Positions 1-7,943 of a stretch of DNA of 64,000 nt are shown piece after piece. A program made the translations under genes and the position numbers. Position 1 is the stretch's first letter; the number at the start of each line of letters is the position of its first letter. Origin of the DNA: JANWJE01 sp044326545 (lineage in GTDB: Bacteria; Chlamydiota; Chlamydiia; Chlamydiales; Parachlamydiaceae); contig JBIRBM010000006.1 in assembly GCA_044326545.1 (NCBI GenBank), positions 15,561-79,560 on the forward strand. The letters run 5' to 3'. The notes under the pieces were generated by a model. The model saw nothing but the letters and a program-made list of their open reading frames with translations. It was not told the origin of the DNA and ran no database searches.

Positions 1-514
1 TGTTATAGGCTACAGGAGGATTTGGATTTTTAGGCATTGGTCTGTTTGGAGTGTTAGAAGTGCCATATCCTCCGCCATTGGCTTGGTAGTTGTTAGAAGG
101 ACGCCCTTGATAGTTTTGTCCATTATAGGGGTTTGAGTTTGGAGCGACAGTTTCAACAGGAGCTGAACTCTGCTGAGATCCCCCGCTTGTGGCTGCGCTG
201 CATGTGTGCCCACTTTCATTTGGATTATAAAAATTTCTGCTAGTGGCTGCATTGCAAGAAGATCCACCTCGTTTTGCCGAGCATGAGTTTCTGCTTGAAT
301 CTGCATCATAAGAATAATTTCCTCTTTGTCCGGAGCATGAACTTCTTACAGCTTGGCATCCTCCTCCCCCATTTCTTGACCCGCAGCTTCCTCCGGCTAA
401 TAATGTTCCATTATTTTCTAATGCACTCCCTGCATGACCTGCAACGGGTAATGTTGCTGCCAATACCAGGGCTGCAAATGCTTTTTTTGCGAGATTTTTA
501 TTGTTTTTTTCCAT
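1..514 (-). CDS. Secreted Cys-containing repetitive protein, partial (cut by left window edge)
   Basis: The reading frame starts at ATG 514, 7 bases after a strong GGAGGA, and stays open for 171 codons to the window edge, so the C-terminus is missing. The N-terminus (MEKNNKNLAKKAFAALVLAA, ending near GHAGSA) is a signal peptide. The mature part is rich in Gly, Ser, Asn and Arg, with six cysteines spaced in short Ser/Gly-rich segments (GGSCGS, GGGGCQ, SSCSGQ, NSCSAK, SSCNAA, HTCSAA). A Pro/Asn/Tyr-rich stretch follows. No enzyme domain is visible. Cys-rich exported proteins that can be disulphide cross-linked are typical of chlamydial envelopes, so a cell-wall or outer-membrane role is an inference. 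No family is recognised. Confidence 0.7.
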   Translation of the reverse strand, partial: MEKNNKNLAKKAFAALVLAATLPVAGHAGSALENNGTLLAGGSCGSRNGGGGCQAVRSSCSGQRGNYSYDADSSRNSCSAKRGGSSCNAATSRNFYNPNESGHTCSAATSGGSQQSSAPVETVAPNSNPYNGQNYQGRPSNNYQANGGGYGTSNTPNRPMPKNPNPPVAYN

Positions 515-756
515 ATGTCCTCCAAAAGGTTGTGTGGTTTCTTTTATTGTTGAATCTATTTTGAACATAAAAGCATAGAGCCTTTTTTGTCTACTACAGT
601 GATTGAAAACAACGAGGTTTGTCGAGAGTTATTTGTAATAGATTTGAGCTAAATCACTTGTTCTGTGTCAATTCCATGTGATAAACATCAATTGCCTCAG
701 GTGAGTTTTTAATATTGGAAAAAATTTTTATGCGTGTATAGCAGATTTATAGTGGC

Positions 757-792
757 AAAGCATCGTGGTCAAAGATTCTGAACAGGTTCTCT
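757..792. repeat. R3 repeat end fragment in the 515-797 gap
   Basis: The segment with GCAAAGCATCGTGGTCAAAG then ATTCTGAACAGGTTCT matches the right arm of the R3 palindrome seen complete at 21331-21490 and 51081-51214. It directly precedes the stop of the small secreted protein on the minus strand. The rest of the 515-797 gap holds no gene that I can support. Confidence 0.6.
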
Positions 793-797
793 ATGTG

Positions 798-1151
798 TTA
801 GCGCGATTGAAAATGCATATAGGAATTGGGGTAAATGGAGGTATCAACGTAGTGGGTTTGATAAATCCCCCTCGGAGCTCCTGGGTACCCTCCATTCGGC
901 CCGGGACCTGTACTTGTCCCCTGGTAGGAAGAAATACCCGAAGTAATGTAGTTGATATCATTCAAACCCACTGTGAAATGAGTAAAGCCATCATTGCCTC
1001 GATACCCTCCTCCCATCTGTCCTGAATAATAGTAGGAACCATAGGTGTTATCTGGGGTGCTGTAATCCCATCTCTCTTGAGCTCCATTTAAGAGGGGAGC
1101 CATGATTAGGATTAACCCAATCAAAGGTCTGTGAAGTAAACTATTGCTCAT
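798..1151 (-). CDS. Small secreted Gly/Tyr/Pro-rich hypothetical protein
   Basis: ATG 1151 is chosen over an upstream in-frame start because GAGGAGATGTT precedes it and the protein then begins with a clean signal peptide (MSNSLLHRPLIGLILIMAPL, cleavage near NGAQ). The mature part of about 95 residues is rich in Gly, Tyr, Ser, Asn and Pro (YGSYYYSGQMGGG, GPGPNGGYPGAP) and has no cysteine. No known domain is recognised. It lies beside two other exported proteins on the same strand, so an envelope or secreted role is plausible. The function is unknown. Confidence 0.6.
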   Translation of the reverse strand: MSNSLLHRPLIGLILIMAPLLNGAQERWDYSTPDNTYGSYYYSGQMGGGYRGNDGFTHFTVGLNDINYITSGISSYQGTSTGPGPNGGYPGAPRGIYQTHYVDTSIYPNSYMHFQSR

Positions 1152-1259
1152 AACATCTCCTCGATTATCAGATACCCTTGAAGGAAAATTAAACAAACCC
1201 GAACATTAAAGTATAGAGAAAATTTTAAAATCAATCGTTAAAAACAGTTCTATAGGTTT

Positions 1260-2342
1260 TTAGAAAGAGGCGATCAAGCCCAATTTAGCCCCCACTTTAT
1301 TCCAGTGAAGTTCATCGTGTTTCGAATGGGCTTTCCACCAGTCGAAATCAACGCTCGCTGTCGCGTACCAGTTATTGCAAAGATAGCAAGTCGCTCCCAC
1401 AAAATTATTGAATCCATAGGCAAAGCCTTTCTTGTGATAGTCATCAACAAAATAGACGCCTGTCCAAGATTTACGTTTGCGATCGCAGTTATCTAAGAAA
1501 TGCAATTCGGTATTCCAAAATAGAGTCCAGCAGCCATCGGTTGCATAAGCCATGTCAGCGCCTAGATAGAAGCCATACCATGTCACGCGATAATTATTTG
1601 TCCGATGGGGGTTATAAAGGCCTATTTCGCTTGCGATATTGGAATCAGAGGAACTTGAAAATGGATTTGAAGAAGGAGATCCGACAAAATGATGATCGCT
1701 TGAGACAAAGAAAGAGCTTGAGGAGTGGTCTTTAAAAAATTGTTTATGATTTCTTGCGTGCCGATCATAAGAGCAATGAGAAGATGAATGTTCATCCGTC
1801 TTGACTCGTAGGTGTTGACGGTGGAAGGAAAAGCCGATCAACGGAATGACTGAGAGGCGGCAATTGAAAAAAGCGAAAGGATAGCCGATAGCACCATCAA
1901 AATCGTACACTTCACTGCGTCTTTTAATAGGATCATTAATATTGACTTTGACAGGACCGTAAAGATAAGGACTCTTGATTTTAAAGTGTTCGTGAGCTCT
2001 TCCCTTGTCTGTCCATCCATATTCCCCCGATAGGCGAATATAACAATTTGACGAGACCCATTTCGCTTGGCCGCTGACTGTGTAGCTGTTGATCTCTTTA
2101 AACAAAATGCGATCGTTCACATCCGCTGAAACATGGCTTGAATGCAAATCATCAATCTTCCATTCCAAGTTATCCCGTCTCCAACCTCCATCAAATTCTA
2201 GACTATAACAGCAAGAACTTGAACAATCGGCGCCAGGGCAACAACTGGAGAAGAAAGAGGTGATCGATTCAAAATAAGCGAAGGCCGGAGAAGCAAAGAG
2301 AATGGCTATTGATGCAGTGAGAGAAAAAAGCGATTTGTACAT
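1260..2342 (-). CDS. Putative outer-membrane beta-barrel protein (Pom-like porin)
   Basis: The ATG at 2342 follows AAGGAG and gives 360 residues beginning with a signal peptide (MYKSLFSLTASIAILFASPA, cleavage after AFA). An upstream in-frame start would overlap rsmD and bury the signal peptide. The mature protein opens with a Cys cluster (SSCCPGADCSSSCCYSLEFD), then has alternating aromatic/polar strands and ends in LGLIASF, a C-terminal Phe as expected for barrel assembly. An insert around residues 190-250 is rich in His and Ser. This matches the general plan of the PomS/PomT putative porins described in Protochlamydia. The assignment rests on architecture and composition, not on alignment. 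The likely role is nutrient diffusion through the outer membrane. Confidence 0.65.
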   Translation of the reverse strand: MYKSLFSLTASIAILFASPAFAYFESITSFFSSCCPGADCSSSCCYSLEFDGGWRRDNLEWKIDDLHSSHVSADVNDRILFKEINSYTVSGQAKWVSSNCYIRLSGEYGWTDKGRAHEHFKIKSPYLYGPVKVNINDPIKRRSEVYDFDGAIGYPFAFFNCRLSVIPLIGFSFHRQHLRVKTDEHSSSHCSYDRHARNHKQFFKDHSSSSFFVSSDHHFVGSPSSNPFSSSSDSNIASEIGLYNPHRTNNYRVTWYGFYLGADMAYATDGCWTLFWNTELHFLDNCDRKRKSWTGVYFVDDYHKKGFAYGFNNFVGATCYLCNNWYATASVDFDWWKAHSKHDELHWNKVGAKLGLIASF

Positions 2343-2445
2343 GATCGAACTCCTTGAAAATATTCCCTCTTTTTTATTCCTAGGAGTAAAATAAATCAAC
2401 AGAGTTTTATCCCATTTCCAAGAAATAAAGCCATAGTTGAGAGCA

Positions 2446-3024
2446 TCAAACCGTTCTTTTGTATTCATGGAGTGCGGCTTGTCCCATTCGTCGGCTGCTG
2501 ATCAACACAAGTGTTTGCAGGGGAGCGGCTGTAGGTTGAATATTACAGTCCTCTTCAATAAATAACGTTCCTCCACAATTGAGCAAACAGTGAGTGTCGA
2601 TCCATGCGATCATTTCTTGGCTATAGAAAAGTTTAGAGTCTGGGTGATGGGTGCGGTAAGGGGGGTCGGCATAGATAAGGTCAAATGTCTTGTTTTGTTT
2701 TTCAAGAAGGCGGAGCATTGCAAACGCTTCTCCTCGTAAAACTTGACATTGATCCTTGACCTTTAATTGGGCGATATTCGCTTGAATGCAGCGAATCGCC
2801 TCATGGTGTGCGTCAATAAATGTCGTGGAGTGAGCACCGCGGCTTAGTGCTTCAAGTCCCATTGCTCCTGAACCTGCAAAAATGTCCAAAAAACGGGCTT
2901 GGTCAATTGTTTGCTGGCAGATGTTAAAGAGTGCTTCTCGCAATCGACTGGAGGTTGGGCGCGTCTGGCTCCCTTTGGGAGATTTAAGCTTTTGGTGACG
3001 ATAATGGCCTGCAATAATGAACAT
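2446..3024 (-). CDS. rsmD: 16S rRNA (guanine966-N2)-methyltransferase RsmD
   Basis: The 192-residue protein has the RsmD layout: an N-terminal KLKSPKGSQTRPTSSRLREA segment, a SAM-binding motif FLDIFAGSGAMGLEALSRGA near residue 45, and the catalytic DPPY motif near residue 120 (IYADPPYRTH). RsmD methylates G966 of 16S rRNA in the assembling small subunit. The length is normal for the family. The gene ends about 100 bases upstream of the porin-like gene and starts 17 bases after the zinc-ribbon gene, so it is probably the second gene of a minus-strand transcript. Confidence 0.9.
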   Translation of the reverse strand: MFIIAGHYRHQKLKSPKGSQTRPTSSRLREALFNICQQTIDQARFLDIFAGSGAMGLEALSRGAHSTTFIDAHHEAIRCIQANIAQLKVKDQCQVLRGEAFAMLRLLEKQNKTFDLIYADPPYRTHHPDSKLFYSQEMIAWIDTHCLLNCGGTLFIEEDCNIQPTAAPLQTLVLISSRRMGQAALHEYKRTV

Positions 3025-3041
3025 AATAGGAAATAAGAGGG

Positions 3042-4310
3042 TTATTTGATCTCGAAATCGATTGTTTTGCTCAATCCCGAAGGAGTTGTCGCAACGAGTG
3101 TGTAGTTTCCCTTAGGCCATCCGTTAATAGGGGGAGAAAAAACAGACATGAGCATTGTATGACCATCCTCTTCGATGGCAGCCTTAGCAGGAATGGAGGA
3201 TTTAGTGTCAATCTGCTGAAGATTTAGATGGATGATGCTTCCTTTGATTCCATTTTTGATCTGGATGTCCACGTATAAATCGCCTAAATCAGAAGGGAAA
3301 AGAGTTTTAGGCTCTTTGATTTTTCCCATTTGGTCCATTTCATCGCCCAATGTCATTGCCTCTACGCTCATTGATTCCTCTTTTGAGTCTGTATTCGATT
3401 GAGCTTCTTCCTCTTTTTTTTGTTTTTCTGATGGAGAAAGAATCCGCATGCTCCAAATTTTCCATTCTTGATTCTCATAAATGAAATAGTATTTCACGTA
3501 GGCTGCGACTTGCTCGGACTGTAAAATAACAGATAAAGTGCCAATTCCATGACGGATGATGGGTGTGTGGAAAGAGGCAATATGATAATAGATTAAAATT
3601 GGATAACGGTGAATAAAGTCATCAAAAGCTTCTTCGGATGTGGTCTCTTTAAATTCGTTAGAGGAATAATGTTGATAGGCCTCTTGCAAATTTTTGTCTT
3701 GAATGTGTTTCAATTGCTCTTTAGCCACTTCAATCAGCTCGTCGCTATGATTAGCCTCGTCACGATTTTGGATTTTGTTCGGCTTTAATAAACGAATGCT
3801 TAGAATTTTCCATTTGCCCTCTTCTTTGACGAGTTTATATTCGATTGGGGTGGTGATATGATCGTGGGAAGTGAGGCTGCCTTTTAGTGTTCTAATATGA
3901 TGGTCGATTGATCTTTCACTGAAGTGGGCGGATTGATTATTGAAAAATACAGGATAAGCTTGAATAAAATTGCTAAATTGATCAAGGGAAGTTGTTGTTT
4001 GAAAATCTTTTGACGTATAAGCTTGGTAAGCTTTTACAATATCGTGATTGCGTAGCGATTCAAGTTGATGATCAACGACATCGACCCATTTTTCTGTAAA
4101 TAAAATTCCGGCAGTTACGCCCATCAAGGCTAAAACAGCGAAAAACGCGAGGAGTTTAAACCACGAAGGCATCGGTTTTTTTTTGATGATCAACGTTGAA
4201 TCATTTGAAGATGGGGTGATAGATGATTCTGCAGAGGCCATTTTTTCTCCGCAATGCGGGCAGAATAAATAATGGGCTTCTAATTTAGTGGTGCAGCGGG
4301 GACATAACAT
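3042..4310 (-). CDS. Zinc-ribbon membrane protein with two tandem NTF2-like (DUF4864-like) domains
   Basis: The 422-residue protein starts with a zinc ribbon (CPRC...CPHCGEK, residues 3-22). A Ser/Lys linker and one membrane segment (WFKLLAFFAVLALMGVTAGI, about residues 50-70) follow. Two homologous extracytoplasmic modules come next: the first begins QLESLRNHDIVKAYQAYTS and the second QLKHIQDKNLQEAYQHYSS. Each continues with TTS...F..FI..YP and ends WKI.S.R.L.P. A charged linker and a C-terminal beta-rich domain complete it. The modules resemble the cone-shaped NTF2-like fold of DUF4864/DUF4878 proteins, which bind unknown ligands. The topology is cytoplasmic ribbon, periplasmic domains. The function is unknown. 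Confidence 0.7.
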   Translation of the reverse strand: MLCPRCTTKLEAHYLFCPHCGEKMASAESSITPSSNDSTLIIKKKPMPSWFKLLAFFAVLALMGVTAGILFTEKWVDVVDHQLESLRNHDIVKAYQAYTSKDFQTTTSLDQFSNFIQAYPVFFNNQSAHFSERSIDHHIRTLKGSLTSHDHITTPIEYKLVKEEGKWKILSIRLLKPNKIQNRDEANHSDELIEVAKEQLKHIQDKNLQEAYQHYSSNEFKETTSEEAFDDFIHRYPILIYYHIASFHTPIIRHGIGTLSVILQSEQVAAYVKYYFIYENQEWKIWSMRILSPSEKQKKEEEAQSNTDSKEESMSVEAMTLGDEMDQMGKIKEPKTLFPSDLGDLYVDIQIKNGIKGSIIHLNLQQIDTKSSIPAKAAIEEDGHTMLMSVFSPPINGWPKGNYTLVATTPSGLSKTIDFEIK

Positions 4311-4425
4311 AGAAAACTCGTGTTTAATCTAGTCTCCATAGCTTAATTGGAGTGATAATTGATCGCAAACTTTTTAGCTTACCCTCCGAGGGTAGGGGGG
4401 GGGAGGCGACAAATTTTGCAAAAGT

Positions 4426-5223
4426 CTATTTAAAAAACGTCATATAATTTGAATAATCATCAACGGGTGTCTCTTGAAATCCAAGATTTTTGTAAAATTT
4501 TGAAGAGACATCCGTTGAATTTAAGGTGATGATATTGGAATTTGAATGTTTAATGATGTTTTTTATTAATTCTGTTCCAACCATCCTCTTGCAATCATTG
4601 ATTAGGAGCGAAGGTTTATTTGGAATTTTATCAAAATTTTTTATGTTCCACGGAGCTGTAACTAAATAATCGATATTAGTTTGTAAGCAAGAATTTTGTG
4701 AACAAATCGCAATACCGTTAATCTTTCGTCCCGTAAGTGACACATAAAATTGATGTTTTTGGTTGATTTCATCCATGTACTCTTCAATTTCGCCTATAAT
4801 TTCTCTTGATTGGATCACTTGAATTTTTAAAAAATCCGCATCTTTATTAGAAAGTGAGGGAATTTCAAGGGGATCGTTCCAGGAATCGTCGCTTGTTAAA
4901 GTAATTAAAGACTGCCACCAGTTGTGAGTTAATTCCCGTATTTTTTCTACAGTCGCCTGATTAGTGGGTAGCTGAGTGATTGTATGCCTTATTCGGGTCA
5001 CCCTCTTTGAAATACTTGATTGTTCATCTATTGTACAAAAAAATTCGTTTGGAAAAAAATTAACATTTGAATCATTAAACGCCCCTGCACGCTGTTGAAA
5101 TCGATTTAAAAAAGGAGGTTGAAGATCTAAAGGATCTAAACACTGCTTTTTTAATGTGTTTTCATCTTCAATTGAATCTATTCTTTGTTCGAATTTTCTT
5201 TTAGAAGAATCAAGATGAATCAT
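4426..5223 (-). CDS. Putative GNAT-fold acetyltransferase, possible effector
   Basis: The protein has 265 residues. The C-terminal half carries a degenerate GNAT pattern: beta-strand YLVTAPWNI, an acetyl-CoA loop-like KRMVGTELIKNIIKHS in place of the usual RGxGxxL, then ITLNSTDVSSKFYKNLGFQE, which matches the typical A..FY..LGF ending of GNAT enzymes. The N-terminal 100 residues are charged and lack a recognised domain, with a basic KRKFEQR patch that could act in a host cell. Cys-bearing or membrane segments are absent. The gene stands alone behind a hairpin that covers its ribosome binding site (5227-5272). The acetyltransferase fold is moderately supported; substrate and effector status are inference. 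Confidence 0.55.
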   Translation of the reverse strand: MIHLDSSKRKFEQRIDSIEDENTLKKQCLDPLDLQPPFLNRFQQRAGAFNDSNVNFFPNEFFCTIDEQSSISKRVTRIRHTITQLPTNQATVEKIRELTHNWWQSLITLTSDDSWNDPLEIPSLSNKDADFLKIQVIQSREIIGEIEEYMDEINQKHQFYVSLTGRKINGIAICSQNSCLQTNIDYLVTAPWNIKNFDKIPNKPSLLINDCKRMVGTELIKNIIKHSNSNIITLNSTDVSSKFYKNLGFQETPVDDYSNYMTFFK

Positions 5224-5226
5224 ATC

Positions 5227-5272
5227 AACCTCAGTTATTGTAATTATTTATATAATTAAAATAACTGAGGTT
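5227..5272 (-). promoter_or_regulatory. Perfect 13-bp hairpin sequestering the ribosome binding site of the GNAT-like gene
   Basis: On the minus strand AACCTCAGTTATT (5272-5260) and AATAACTGAGGTT (5239-5227) form a perfect 13-bp stem around an AT-rich loop that can pair further (AATTAT/ATAATT). The downstream arm contains GAGG, 5 bases before ATG 5223, and this is the only good Shine-Dalgarno sequence. Translation would therefore need the stem to open. Read on the plus strand the same stem ends in a T run and could be a terminator, but there is no plus-strand gene upstream for it to serve. Confidence 0.6.
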
Positions 5273-5404
5273 TTTTTTCTATTAATAAAGAATTGATTTT
5301 TTTTGGTTAAATATTGGCGATTAGGATTTTTTAAAAAAAATAATCCTAAATAAATTCAAAAAAAGAATAAGATTGAAAAAAATCAAATGGAACAACGTAC
5401 TACA

Positions 5405-6424
5405 TCATGCTCCATAAAAGCTGATGAGTCCTTCAGCTTTCTTGTAATTTGAACGTTTTAGAGTTTCATAAACCTGAAGTCCTTTTGCATTTTTCCCTTG
5501 TTCGAAATAAAGTTTTCCTAGCTTAAAAAGGGCTTCTTTATCCTCGGGACAAAGCTGAAGAAGGATTTCATATTCTCTAATCTCTTCGTTTTTCATTTGC
5601 AGGTCCCTGTAGCTGTAAGCTAACTGAGCATGAACCCATGGATCATGCGGTGCGTAATCGCTCAAAATTTTAAATTCTTCGATCGCTTTTTCTGCAATTA
5701 AACGGAATTTTTTTTTAAAAGATGCATCATATTTTTTTCGGGGGATCCAGCGATCGTCATCGAGTCCTTCAACTGTTCTTGGATCGACAAAAAGCCCTGA
5801 AAGCATGACGTAGGCGTTGGCTAAACCGGCGTGTGCTCCCAAATCAGTCGGTTCCATCCGAACTAAATTGATATGTTCATCGACACATGCCCGCAAAAGA
5901 AGTTCCTTCATCGTGTGGACATCTTCCCAAAACCACCAACAATTGATTTTTTCGAAGGATGAAATAAGAAAAATGCACCATGAAGGGCATCTGTAGATTT
6001 TATTTTCCTTCGCATGCAACTCTGAAGCAAGTTTGCAGCAGGCATGCGCGATCATTAAACGATGTGTAGGATTTTCTATCATTTGCCCGCATGCTTGAAC
6101 AAAATCAGAACGTAAGTGGATGAGTTTTTCTTCCTTCCATGTGTGCGCATACATATGAAGAGTGAAATAGCAGAAAATTGTGGCGAAAATAAGGGCTAAA
6201 TGAATCGCCATGACAAATGTTTGGACTAAAAAAGTCAAATGGACGAAAAAATAAATGATTTCGCCCGTCATTAATAAGTAGAAGAAAAGATTGAAAAGAG
6301 TATAAGATCTTAAAATTTTCTGAAATCTGCCGGTTGCAGAATGAATCAACAGTCGAACCTGATCCTTGTATGGCTCTCTATCAAATTCAAAAGAAATCTC
6401 TTTTTCTACTCCGGGGAGCGTCAT
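5405..6424 (-). CDS. TPR-containing inner-membrane protein, chlamydia-type hypothetical
   Basis: The protein has 339 residues, preceded by TAGGATATC before ATG 6424. Residues 40-95 form two adjacent membrane segments (LFNLFFYLLMTGEIIYFFVH and a second one ending FCYFTLHMYA). The C-terminal third holds about three tetratricopeptide repeats (AEKAIEEFKILSDYAPHDPW, REYEILLQLCPEDKEALFKL, GKLYFEQGKNAKGLQVYETL). TPR units mediate protein-protein contacts, so a scaffold role at the membrane is likely. No partner can be named. A weak AT-rich inverted repeat (TTAGGATT/AATCCTAA, 5321-5349) follows the gene. Confidence 0.65.
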   Translation of the reverse strand: MTLPGVEKEISFEFDREPYKDQVRLLIHSATGRFQKILRSYTLFNLFFYLLMTGEIIYFFVHLTFLVQTFVMAIHLALIFATIFCYFTLHMYAHTWKEEKLIHLRSDFVQACGQMIENPTHRLMIAHACCKLASELHAKENKIYRCPSWCIFLISSFEKINCWWFWEDVHTMKELLLRACVDEHINLVRMEPTDLGAHAGLANAYVMLSGLFVDPRTVEGLDDDRWIPRKKYDASFKKKFRLIAEKAIEEFKILSDYAPHDPWVHAQLAYSYRDLQMKNEEIREYEILLQLCPEDKEALFKLGKLYFEQGKNAKGLQVYETLKRSNYKKAEGLISFYGA

Positions 6425-6456
6425 GATATCCTAACGAAAAACTAGTCATTATATTT

Positions 6457-6590
6457 TCATTCAAGCTCAAAGCGAAAATTTTGGCTGGCCAAAGACTCTG
6501 GCTTGACAAATCGACAATATAGGCTTAGAAACGCTCTGTCAATCGTGACGACTTTCGCGTTGCCCAGATTCACAATTTGAGGTTGAATGA
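6457..6590. repeat. R2 element with imperfect long inverted repeat
   Basis: CATTCAAGCTCAAAG near 6458 is mirrored by TTTGAGGTTGAATG near 6576-6589, and the inner parts (AAATTTTGGC and GCCCAGATT) also pair partly. The element lies between the DMT transporter and the TPR gene. A short minus-strand frame inside it is made of repeat sequence and is not called as a gene. Confidence 0.65.
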
Positions 6591-6728
6591 GTATAGATCC
6601 TTTATAGCGAGATAAAAAAAAATAAACAACACAATTTAAGGTTGACAGACTACTAGGTTGCTGCAAGTTCTAAGCCACCCTCTATAAACAAGAGCTCATC
6701 AAAATAAAAGGGGAAAAAAATCTGTGTC

Positions 6729-7658
6729 TTATGTTCCTCTTGCTCCTTTTAGGTTTTTTAATTGATACGAATGCTTGAGTTCAGCTTGTTCAAATAGCAA
6801 CAACCCTAATAAAACAATAAAAAAGGAGATATAAAAAGGCCACGTCACGACCTCTCCTAATAGTAACCAGCCAAATAAGGCTGTAAACAGAGGGGTTGTA
6901 AAACCGGCAAAAGACATGAATGTCGCGGAATAACGTTTGAGTAAATTTCCGTATAAATTGTAGCAAATTAAATTGGATATCAGAATCAACAAGAGGGTGC
7001 ATTCAAAAAAAATGGAATAGTTGGTGACGGGAAAAGGATTCCATTCTTCTACAGCAAATGAGTGTCCTAAAGCTAAAACACCTCCCACAAACATACTGGT
7101 TCCATTTGCCATCATAGGAGAAAGCTCGTGTTCACTGACTAATTGCTTTAAAAGAATCCAACCATACACGCTGCAGACTGCCGCCATCATCACGGCTAAT
7201 TCGGCCCAAGAGAAGAAGAAAAAATGTCCCGCCTCACCTTCATTCGTTGTTTGGGCCAATAGAATGGGGAGAAATCCTAAAAATCCAACGAATAAACCCA
7301 TCCACTTTTTTCTTGTTAAATTTTCAGAAAATAAGAAATAAGAGAAAAGAGCAGAAAGAAAAGGCGATAGGCTATAGATAAAACAAGTTTTGAATGAGGT
7401 TAAATAACGTAGACCCCAAAATTCAAACACGTTTGTTAGGTAGATATTGAAAAACGCTAACAACATAAGCCTCCACCAGGCTTTGCGACTGAGCGAAAGC
7501 GTTTGTTTCTTAAATAGAAACTGATATCCCAGTAAAATAACGCCGGCTAGGAGCATCCGCGTTCCAACGAAAAACAGAGGAGTGGTATAAGCTAAACCTG
7601 TTTTAGAAATCGTAAAGACGCTTGCAAACAAAGCGTAGAGTAAAAGAACGTAAAACAT
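6729..7658 (-). CDS. DMT-superfamily transporter (EamA family), candidate SAM/metabolite transporter
   Basis: ATG 7658 is preferred to an upstream TTG because AGAGG lies 8 bases before it. The 309-residue protein has about ten hydrophobic helices in two halves, with EamA signatures in each half (FVGTRMLLAGVILLGY; FSENLTRKKWMGLFVGFLGF; FAGFTTPLFTALFGWLLLGE). DMT/EamA proteins move small metabolites across the inner membrane. In C. trachomatis a DMT carrier imports S-adenosylmethionine. This protein could be an equivalent, but the same genome encodes MetK, so the substrate is open. Confidence 0.8.
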   Translation of the reverse strand: MFYVLLLYALFASVFTISKTGLAYTTPLFFVGTRMLLAGVILLGYQFLFKKQTLSLSRKAWWRLMLLAFFNIYLTNVFEFWGLRYLTSFKTCFIYSLSPFLSALFSYFLFSENLTRKKWMGLFVGFLGFLPILLAQTTNEGEAGHFFFFSWAELAVMMAAVCSVYGWILLKQLVSEHELSPMMANGTSMFVGGVLALGHSFAVEEWNPFPVTNYSIFFECTLLLILISNLICYNLYGNLLKRYSATFMSFAGFTTPLFTALFGWLLLGEVVTWPFYISFFIVLLGLLLFEQAELKHSYQLKNLKGARGT

Positions 7659-7943
7659 AGAGGAAGCCTCTTTTGGGAATATCAAGGACTTTAATCAAAA
7701 AAAACTTATTTTAAGTTTTTGAACGCACTTTGCGTGTAAAAAGAACCAATTGTAAACTCTATTCGAAAAAAAATAAAGATAAAGTTTAAATGTTTTGTTT
7801 TTTAAGAAGGTGGGAGCTTTTTGTGTGACTTTAAGTTAAATTGATTTGATTTTTATTGTTTTAAAATAATTTTCTTCTGAAAATGAGTTTCATGTACATT
7901 GAAAATAAAGAGTGTAGTCACATGATTAGCCTTGGGAGGCAAT

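Noticed and set aside
6457..6666. 69-codon minus-strand frame between the TPR and DMT genes
   Set aside because: It is built largely from an R2 palindrome and lacks a credible start.
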